Shown here: positions 56,150 to 64,000 of the stretch, one piece after another
Position numbering within the stretch: the stretch's first letter is position 1
Layout of the letters: each line of letters begins with the position of its first letter
DNA from: Synanceia verrucosa
Taxonomy: Eukaryota; Chordata; Actinopteri; Perciformes; Synanceiidae
Direction: 5' to 3'
DNA length: 64,000 nucleotides
NCBI GenBank assembly: GCA_029721515.1
Contig: JAQQSB010001448.1
Span: forward strand, 1-64,000
Translations under genes and position numbers: made by a program
Notes under the pieces: model-generated
The model's input: only the letters and a program-made list of their open reading frames with translations
Databases searched by the model: none
Told to the model about the DNA's origin: nothing

Positions 56150-59100
56150 ACATTTATTAACATTCCCTACTCTGGGAGGTTGTGATGATGGTATTAGAAG
56201 ATGGATTCCCCTGGGTTGCCCCTGTGCTCCCATTTTGGTTGGCGGGGTGTGAAGCTGCAGTGGTGGAATGCGGTGGCTTGTCCCAGGTTTCTCTGGTATA
56301 GTGATTTCCACCCCCGTCTCCTGGAATGCTTTTCCTTTCCACTAAGGATTGCCCCCGCCTTCTGTTTGGCAGAGTGTTACCAGGCCGATGGGGTCAGAAA
56401 GCCCAGCCACCTGGCTTAAAAGCTCCCTTCTCGGTCAGTGGGTCAGGGAGTTCCTAGTCACACCTCATCCTTTGAAGGAGAAGATCTTTGCTCACTCCTC
56501 ACCTTTTTCTTTCTTCCCTCTTAGAAAAAGTTGATGGATGTTAACATGTAGAGTTTATCTTCTCCACATTAGAACCAACACCCAGAGCTTTGTTATCTTC
56601 TGGTCTTCATCTGATTTGGAAGAATTAGATTGGCTGGAAACTTTTGTCACATCCTCCTCTCCTTCCTGGACAGCATCACCCTTTGCCTCCCACTGTTCTT
56701 TGACCTGCATCGATGGTTTCACCCAGGAAGTCTCTAGCCTCTGTGATTTCCCCCACACCTGGGTGCAATTTCATCCAGTTTCTCCAGGCTGTTAGTAGGG
56801 AGATAAGGCATGTCAACAACATAGCTATCCTCTTCAAGGACTCCCATTCCTCTGTCCGAAGGGCAAAGATGTGCCGGAAGCTTTACATGTTAGTTAGTCT
56901 CTCATAGCTAGTTGTGCTATACATCCAGCTGGTCTGTCTCCCATATTAAACACGGGTGATGGCATACTCTCTATTCCTCCTCAGGCTTAGTCCCCTCCAA
57001 AGGAATCGTGCAGGTGCATTTCACATTCCTCTAACCACACTGAATTGTACATCTTCTTGATGTCCTCCAAGGTGAGCAGTATGTACCTCTTCTTGAAACC
57101 TCAATAATCACAGCTCTGATTGGATTGAACACATCAGGTTCCTTCAGCAGAAGATCATTCATACTTATCCCTTTGAATTTTTGACTGCTATTTCAAACCA
57201 ATCGCATTTGGGGTCGTGGAGAGAATTGTGTGGGCCTTGTGCCACCAGGTGGATCACGCATCACACTGGTCCTTTCGATTTCTCCTAATTCCATCTGAAA
57301 GCTCAATTGGCAGCACTGGCCAAACCATTTCAACTATTCATGGATCTGTGTTGTGTTTATGGCTCTTCACTCTGGTTGTCTCTGCAGCTGTCTTTCTGTC
57401 CTTAAGAATGTGGCCTCTACTGCAGCTTTTGTTGTTAGGAAGTGAGGGGTCTCCTATCCATGGGTATTTAGCAGATCCCAGTGGGGGAGACTCTGTGTGC
57501 CCATCCATAAGCACAGCATAGGTGAGTCCTCCCTCTTATGATCTCTGTTCCTTTTTCCTCTAAGCCAGAGTCATAGATCTTTTTCCTCCTGGCTGGCAGT
57601 TGTCGCAGCTTGGCTATCCTCCAAACTTTTGGCCCACATGCGGCTCCAATGCTCTCCCACCACCACCAGTCAAAGAAACTCAAGGTAGCTGTAGTTGTGA
57701 ACTTTGGGGCTTAGTCTGTCTTTATACTCTTCAAAATGCAAGCTTAGCCTCTGGACCTCTGAGAAACTTCTGTGTACTTTAAGTGAGTAGCCGCCCTCAT
57801 GGAACGAGCAAAGTGGATTTTTGACCTAAGGTTGCGACACTCAACATTCCTCAAACAGAGTCAGGTGTGCTCCGCTTCACTGTCCTTCCCAAAGGGCTTT
57901 CCCACTGTAAGATTTCGAGGTCACTCAATAACTTCCATCTCCTTTGTGGTGCAAGTTCTCTCTCTGTGGCTGATGAGAAGTTCCAACATCTTTGGTCTCT
58001 TCAACTCCTCCAGCTTAACTCCTCAGGGAAGAATTTCCTCAGTCTCTCAGGATCAACAGCTCTGAGTGCTTTGGGCAATCTCTATCCAGCCCATAGCAGA
58101 CAAGTTGTCTGAGGTGTCTTGATCCTAACTCATGAGGAGGCATCTCTTGTTTTCACTTTCATGGCTATCCCGCTCTACACCATGTGTAGGATTAAGGTCA
58201 CTTTCTTGCAACCGTACTTCAGCCTTTCAGCAGTTTTGTGGGTTGGTGAAGTCAATGAAGCAAGATCAACCAGAGTCCCAATCTTTCTGAGATCTGGCCT
58301 ATGGTGACTCTCCATCACCGCTCAGGATGACAGGGAGTTCTGGCTGGTGATAAACTATTCCTTCGGCCAGAAGCTCCAAGTCTCACTGGTGTTAATCCTG
58401 CCCTGGGTGCCGTTGGTAAAGACTTTTTCTGCACCTTCTGCCATCTCTGGGGAAAATCTCAGACAAAAAGTCCTGTTGGTCGTCCGTGAATCGGCTCTTT
58501 AGTACCTTTCTCCACGCTTGCTCTTTCAGTGCTTCTGCTGCTGTTTCCTTTTTAAGCAGAGGCGTAGTGGTGACTCGATGTTCCCTCCCTTTACAGTCTT
58601 TGTTCCTGCATAAGAAGTGTGCCTCTGCAGTATCCATCACTCTCATGGCATCCACAGGCATTTTTGTGCAAGCTCCCCAGTCTTTTTCAGGGCAGCCTTC
58701 TCTCATGGAGATTCAGCTCTTGAACTTACATGAGGAATGATTTTACTATATAGCTCATCATGGTGTCTTTTCATCACCACACAGCACATACATGTTCCAA
58801 GTGCTTTCTTTTGCTGTCCAGGCATATTTTTTCTCAGGTTATTTGATGATGAAATGGCAGGTCTGCCGCCATTTTTCTGGCCCACCCTTAAGCTGCTCTA
58901 GGTCTCTCAAGACCTTTTTCTGGTTCTTCTTTCAGAATCTCTGTGCATGCATCAAAGTGGTTGCTGGGAGTGACATTGCTACTTTGGCCTACCTATGAAA
59001 ATCAGCCAGTCTCTCTTAATGAAATCTGCAACTTACTTTCTCATTGCTTTGGTCACCAAGACAAGTTCAGTGCACTAGAATTCGCCAGTTCTGTGAGATC

Positions 59101-60450
59101 TGACAAGGCTTTTCTACTCATGAACTCAAGCTCGATGACTCTCCTGGCTGGTTTCTCACAGCAGTGCATGTTTCAGTTCTTGTAAGAATCTCTAAGGCAT
59201 ATTGGCTGTCTTATTCCCATACCTGTTTTCCACGATTCTGAATATTCCTCTTCAGCAGCACTATAATACGCTGACAGTCTTGAGATCCCTAATATCTTCC
59301 CATCACACATACTGTTGAGGGAGTTGGATTTTCATGACCTCAGCTGATCCAGATAGTTCACCTTGACTTTGTAGGCTCTCCAGTCTTCTTCTCTCCACCT
59401 GTATTCTCTTTTTATTTCCACCGAAGATGGGAAGGGCTGTTGGTTTAATCCTCACAGCAGCAGGTGTGCAAAAGGTGCTGGCATTACTGGCGCCCTTCTC
59501 TGGGCTACTCTCAAATAGCTGTCTCTGCAGTCCTCCTCGCAGCGAGATGAAACTCAGCTTTCATTTGGCCCAAGCCTGAATACAACCCTTAAATCTTTAC
59601 CTAATTTGGTCATTTAGGCGCTGTCTCTCTTCCATGAGGATCCACCGCATCCCAGGCAGACATAGTTCTGGTGGCTCCTGTGCACCCTCTTCCCTAGGAG
59701 TGGCATAAGGCATCTCATAGCTCTCCAAGTGGGTACTTTCAACAGGTAGGTTTTCAGCCACATCACAGCCTCTTCTCAATTTCATGGATCGCTGTGAGCT
59801 CATCAGCCATACTTGGACCACACAGTTCACTTGGACAATGTCTTTCAATTCTTTCCATCTTTCTTCAGCTTCCAGTTGCAGTTCTCTCAATGTCACCCTC
59901 TAGTGTCTCTCCAAGAACTGGCATCTTCTTCCTATTGTTTGCTCTGGTGATGCCTCAGCCTGGAGTTCCATCCTATAGTCCTCGTTGGCATCAAGAAAGT
60001 CTCCTGTAGCAATCAGAGAGTCTCGTTGAATTCCTCCCTGTTCTGCCTCGACCATGCTGTCTGCCTTCTTTTTCAGGCAAGGTGGCCTGCTTTGTGAAGC
60101 TAGTCTTTTGCAGTGGTTCTTTTTCCCCTTCCTGGAGTTGTTTCTGCCAGTCTTCTCCAACATGTCCTTCCTGCCATCTTTCTCATATGGAATATAGGAC
60201 TCTCTCTGGCTTTTTACCTTTGCGTCTACAGCCCTCTTGGACGCGGTAAAGCCTTTTATCTTTCTCATCCACGCTGCACACTCGGTTATCAACTGAACTG
60301 TAGAGTCCTCTGGGATAATGGCCACGCCTGCCTGAACTCAAACTGCATAGATAACGGTACAGAGGACGCGGTACAACTCTATCCATTCATTCACTGTGTC
60401 TTTATTTATCCTCTCAAATACCAATACAGGATGGGGATAGATTGATAAAT
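56150..60450 (-). mobile_element. Second BEL/Pao element, minus strand, degraded
   Basis: An LTR-retrotransposon interior lying inside the KDZ element in opposite orientation. Gag-like and pol-like wording reads on the minus strand from about 60325 to 56800. At the upstream edge GGATAAATAAAGACACAGTG (about 60415-60396) looks like the poly(A) signal and end of a 5' LTR. No second LTR was identified at the other edge. It differs from the 43.5-50.8 kb element in its pol wording, so it belongs to another BEL/Pao family. Confidence 0.7.
56800..60325 (-). pseudogene. BEL/Pao gag-pol remnant, minus strand
   Basis: The gag-like part (60325-59597) has two adjacent open frames, Lys/Glu-rich and partly coiled (LRELQLEAEERWKELKDIVQ). 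A pol stretch near 58700-58390 carries CRNKDCKG (zinc-binding type). The A17-peptidase/RT linker region near 58020-57880 reads LEELKRPKMLELLISHRE. The RT near 57100-56880 reads LEDIKKMYNSVWLEECEMHL and later NMGDRPAGCIAQLAMRD in broken frames. These RT phrases are typical of fish Pao-type elements. Integrase was not recognised. Stops and shifts are everywhere. Confidence 0.65.
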
Positions 60451-61017
60451 CTTAAAATGGAAACAGAGCATTAAATTAGATACAGCAGATTTATCAACAT
60501 AGTATACTTTGATAGCTTATTTTACCACAAATTAAATATCATATTATTATTTAAACCAAAAAAAAATCATGTTAAATTTATGAGTGAGGTTGGATTTATT
60601 AGGCATTTCATTTTAGGCAATTAATGCACCAAGTTTATCTAAATTTTAATTTGGCTCTCTCAACCAAATAAAAATATATCTATATACACACATGAAATTA
60701 GGGAAGCCAATGTGGAATAAATCTAATCAGTGTGTGACTTCTTAAAAGGAATCAACCCAATATTCTTATATACTATCTACATATTATATCTCTATGAGAT
60801 CTAATTATTGTCCATCTATTTATTTATTTATTTCTTTATCTATCAGCATTTAGTTGCAATGAGTACAATGAATTAATGAATGAGTGAATAACTAACTGAC
60901 TGGTGTCCACAGAGCAGGGCAAGGCAAACAGAAGAGGAAAGACACTTTTGCACTCACCCCACTGATTGAGGAACACTATTTAAACTCATAAAATGTGTAG
61001 ACACATCGAGCAAAGCT
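60451..61017. other. AT-rich KDZ intronic spacer
   Basis: No coding domain. Probably the KDZ intron beyond the BEL/Pao insertion. Block D homology starts at about 61018. Confidence 0.4.
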
Positions 61018-61529
61018 GCCTCTATGCTCATCTAAAGACTGATGCAAGCTGTCTCTCCCTGCAGCAGCATGCCACACTGAACAGACAAAGAAGCCACACA
61101 CCTGTCTGCTGGCACACTTCATCAGAATGGCTCCTCCTCACTCTCCACTCTGCCTACCTGCAGATACCCAACGCACTATTTATTATGTAGTATTATTATT
61201 ATATTGATATTTATATGATTATTAATTAAACCCAGTCCCTTTAAATAAATTGGAATACAAGGGGAAAGAAACAGAAAAAATATGCTGAATGCCCGCCGAT
61301 CGCTCTCCTGACTCAACACATATTATATACTTATGAAAAAATCTGTACTGTTATATACCAGATTTTACAGCTTTATAGATAATTTTTTTCAACACCTACT
61401 TTTTGGGATACAGATGGTGTCAGTTTAAGGTCTCATCTGTTTTGATGGGAAGCTTAACTTTAAACTGGTGGTTTTAGCATAATATGGTGTGGCATTTGTC
61501 TTGTTTTTGTTTTGTTCTCTCTTTTAAAG

Positions 61530-63197
61530 ATCACCAATGGGCAGAGGGTTGAAGCTATCACCGCTCTCGAAAAACATAAAGAAGGAGCACAACCTTGATA
61601 GAGGAAACCTCACAGCAGCAGTGGGCAGATTGTGTGATGTGAGGCAATGGGCCGGTAACAGGTGAAAAATGAACTGTACTTTGATGTCTTTTTCATGTAT
61701 CCATGTTTCTTTCCTTCACATCCCACTTTGTGCACATTTACTTTATGTTGAAAAATGAGACAGTTGATGACATTTCTCTCTTTGGTTATTGTTTACCTAT
61801 TCAGAGAGTATCCCACTCCAGGGTGTACTGAAGACATGAGGGCAGACGTTGAGAACATCACTGTGTAACCCGCTTTTTGCCACAAGAAACAAAGATCTGT
61901 ACCGTCAGCATGGTTTTATTGTTCAAACTAAAGTTAATTTCCATTACACCACAAAAAGATTATCCAACCACAACGCATGTTCTCTTTTTTCCTCCCACAA
62001 TGCAGATAGTGCCAGCTCCAAGTGAGACAAAGAAGAAAACAATAATGACAGAGCTGAAGAAGAAACCCCGTTATTGAGAAGGTTTTGTTCCAGTAGGTGA
62101 CAACTCAGTGGCTGAAGATCCAGATTGAAGAGGAGTTGGCGTGCAGTCTGGACAGAGAGATTACATCCCCACCATGGGAGAGGCATGAAAATGGTATGCT
62201 AATAAGTTTAGCTTGTCTTGTTGATCTTTGAGATTATTCCCACTCTATGACCGTAGTGCGACTGTATGTTAGTGTTGTAGAATTTTGAACAGTTTCAATT
62301 TTCAGATGGAACAATGGTTCCGACCTACTTATTTAAATGTATTATTTTATCTGATATTAATTCATTTACTAGTAGAGCTTTAGATGATAATGACCTGATA
62401 TTTAAAAGTCCACATTTAATTCTCCTGTCCTGATTAACTATTTCAGCAGTGGATTTAATTTTTATTAAGTTATTTTGTTCAACTCCCCTTTTGTTTACTA
62501 TGGATTTAACTGTGGATTTAACATTAAGTTGATAGGTAACAACTTCATGTTGAAGAGGACTGTTTTTGACCAGGTGATGCTGGTGAAACGCTTGGAGGAG
62601 GAGCAGAGCATCCTGTTAAAGGACATGTCTCAGCACGTCCTTTACCTCCTGAAGGAAGTCAAAGAAGTGGAGACACTCAGAGGACAGACTTTGGAGAGCC
62701 TCAAAACCAACAGTATGTATGAGCTCTTCAAAGGAGAATCTTTTCCTCCACTCTGCAAACAGGTTTAGTCCTACATGTGTACAACACCTTCATATTTTTC
62801 ATAGTTAGAAATCTTGCCATGCATTATGCTGAACTCAGCAAATGTTTGGTGTTTGTATTTGATATATGATGGAAACAATAAGTTATCAATATTATATAAT
62901 ATGATATTAAAATCAATAAATGATGCTCTGTGTCAGTTGTTTTGTTTGTTTTCATTTACAGATTTTGGTGACCTGACAGAGGAGGCTACACAAGGGCTCA
63001 TCAGTGTCCTCAGTGGAAGACGTCTCTCAGTGAAAAGTCAGCACAGACAGGCTGTAGATGTGTACTGTAGCTTAGCCTCCATGGACTGTGATTCACTTCA
63101 CACACAGACAGAGGACAGTGAGGAGTGGGGCGACAAGCGGCTTCACTATCCCAGAGTCAGAGTCAAAGGAGGAAGAGGAGTAAGGGCCACTGCCTGA
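61530..63197 (+). pseudogene. KDZ transposase 3' exons, plus copy
   Basis: Twin of 22025-23592. The first exon (about 61530-61655) is broken by small insertions. The 62000-62195 exon, the equivalent of QRKQMTELKKKLRE, has stops. The next exon is intact (about 62537-62762; LKRTVFDQVMLVKRLEEEQS) with an AG|GTTTAG donor. The last exon (about 62962-63197) is open through SVKSQHRQAVDVYCSLAS but a shift near 63130 scrambles the acidic tail. This is the C-terminal coiled region of the transposase whose core lies at 53.4-56.0 kb, so orientation and order fit one element. Confidence 0.6.
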
Positions 63198-63439
63198 CAT
63201 GACTGAGGCACTGCTCCACTTGTATGGTGTTATTTACCAGCCCTGGATGTGGATGTGATTTGATTGTTTTATAGGTGAGGTTAGTTGACTTTATTTGTAC
63301 CTGTAGGTAGATTTGTTTTGCAGTGTAAACAGAGGATGGCATCTGCATTAACAACAAACTAGACAACAGAGCATCAACAAAGAAAAACAGACAAACCACA
63401 ACAAGACAGAGTACTCGTATGCTGCCTGAGACCAGAACC
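63198..63439 (+). repeat. KDZ 3' end copy, joined to Tx1 LINE
   Basis: Inverted partner of 21781-22042. It keeps the uninterrupted CAGACAAACCACAACAAG target of the 2356 bp insertion at about 63390-63408. Confidence 0.85.
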
Positions 63440-64000
63440 GGAACATTTCTTTTGGTCTCGACAACAGAAAATACCTGAAGATGAGCGACAGAGGAAAAAC
63501 TGGAGATTTTTTCTTTTCGTCTCAGTGAGAGAAAGCATTAAAAGATGAGTGGAAGGGGCAAAACTGGAGCTCAATCGCTTCATTATATGTCCGTGTTTTC
63601 GGTCTCTTGGTGGGGACTGTTTCCTTTATTTTGTAGATCCCACGTAAATAAACTGTAGGCTAATTACCTCTTTTTAATATTTCCAGCGCCCAGTTGGGCA
63701 GCTGGCCACAATGCCCCCTGGTTAGTAAACCTGAACAATATGCATCTAAGTTTGGACAATACTGGGTGAGGTTGAGATACACTGGAGATGGTGATCTCCC
63801 CAACCGTGATTATGTCAGTGAGACACTCCTCTTTGAGTCCTGTTGGATTAATGCCTCGGATGTATATTCTTTCATCGTGTTGTCGAATAAGAGAGACTTT
63901 GAACTGTGTTTCCTCCAGGAAGGTCCTCTGCGAAGATTCCTGGAGGTACAAGCGTCAAACAAGCTGGCCATGAAGTGGAAAGACTGGTCTGTTGAATCGT
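63440..64000 (+). mobile_element. Tx1-like LINE, 5' end (continues past window)
   Basis: Same start as the LINE at 21780 (GAACATTTCTTTTGGTCTC). The 5' UTR has a partly duplicated AAGATGAG(C/T)GG...AAAACTGGAG unit (63478-63505 and 63542-63570) and an acceptor-like TTTCCAG before ORF1. Confidence 0.8.
63687..64000 (+). CDS. Tx1-like LINE ORF1, partial
   Basis: Open to the window end in one frame: LGSWPQCPLVSKPEQYASKF, then LRYTGDGDLPNRDYVSETLL, then FELCFLQEGPLRRFLEVQAS. It keeps the base missing from the 21.4 kb copy (around 63832), so the frame stays open through the region that is shifted there. The zinc knuckles should lie beyond the window. No clear ATG was seen; the start may be upstream or reached through the acceptor-like site near 63685. 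Confidence 0.6.

Larger units (their letters stand above)
51898..63439 (+). mobile_element. KDZ (Zisupton-like) DNA transposon, split and decayed
   Basis: Spliced transposase exons run on the plus strand from an ATG in good context (GCCATGG, 51898) to a stop at 63195-63197 and ~240 bp of 3' sequence. Coding wording around 53.4-56.0 kb is characteristic of the KDZ superfamily core. A BEL/Pao element (-) interrupts it at about 56.15-60.45 kb. Terminal repeats were not identified, so the limits given are those of recognised sequence. Confidence 0.6.
61018..64000 (+). repeat. Inverted duplication block D
   Basis: Reverse complement of 21223-24092 (block C), running off the window end. It carries KDZ 3' exons, the KDZ 3' end and the start of the Tx1-like LINE across the same junction. 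Confidence 0.9.

Overview
The window looks like transposon-dense DNA from a ray-finned (teleost-type) fish. It holds a tRNA-derived V-SINE with the vertebrate central domain, L2/Maui-like, Tx1-like and L1 LINEs, Tc1 elements, two BEL/Pao LTR retrotransposons, an endogenous retrovirus remnant and a spliced KDZ (Zisupton-like) DNA transposon. No intact host protein-coding gene was found. Almost every readable coding stretch is a retroelement or transposase relic.

Layout. 1-3205: L2-like LINE (+) ending in a TTGACT tail. 3.2-9.4 kb: spacer with V-SINE pieces, one of them nearly complete (6219-6583). 9.4-13.9 kb: block A, about 4.5 kb, which recurs inverted as block B (35.9-40.5 kb). 13.98-22.04 kb: a Tx1-like LINE (-) flanked by two copies of a ~262 bp sequence; one of those copies is itself split by a 2356 bp TG...CA insertion. 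22.0-24.1 kb: 3' exons of a KDZ transposase (-), recurring inverted at 61.0-64.0 kb. 24.4-29.3 kb: a hairpin element, repeat E1, a 5'-truncated L1 with a 25 bp target duplication, and two copies of an unrecognised ~1 kb repeat X. 29.8-33.0 kb: two Tc1 elements, one internally deleted and one nearly full length. 34.3-35.8 kb: ERV 3' end with LTR. 41.1-41.9 kb: repeat E2. 43.5-50.8 kb: BEL/Pao element with both LTRs (+). 51.9-63.4 kb: KDZ element (+), split by a second BEL/Pao element (-) at about 56.15-60.45 kb.

The interest lies in architecture rather than in working genes. Several insertions can be dated relative to each other because empty, filled and nested copies of the same sequence lie in one window. 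Examples are the TG...CA insertion inside one copy of the KDZ 3' end, L1 inside E1, X inside L1, and BEL/Pao inside KDZ. Two inverted duplications (A/B and C/D) make the region palindrome-rich. Family names rest on recognised protein motifs and layout, not on database searches.
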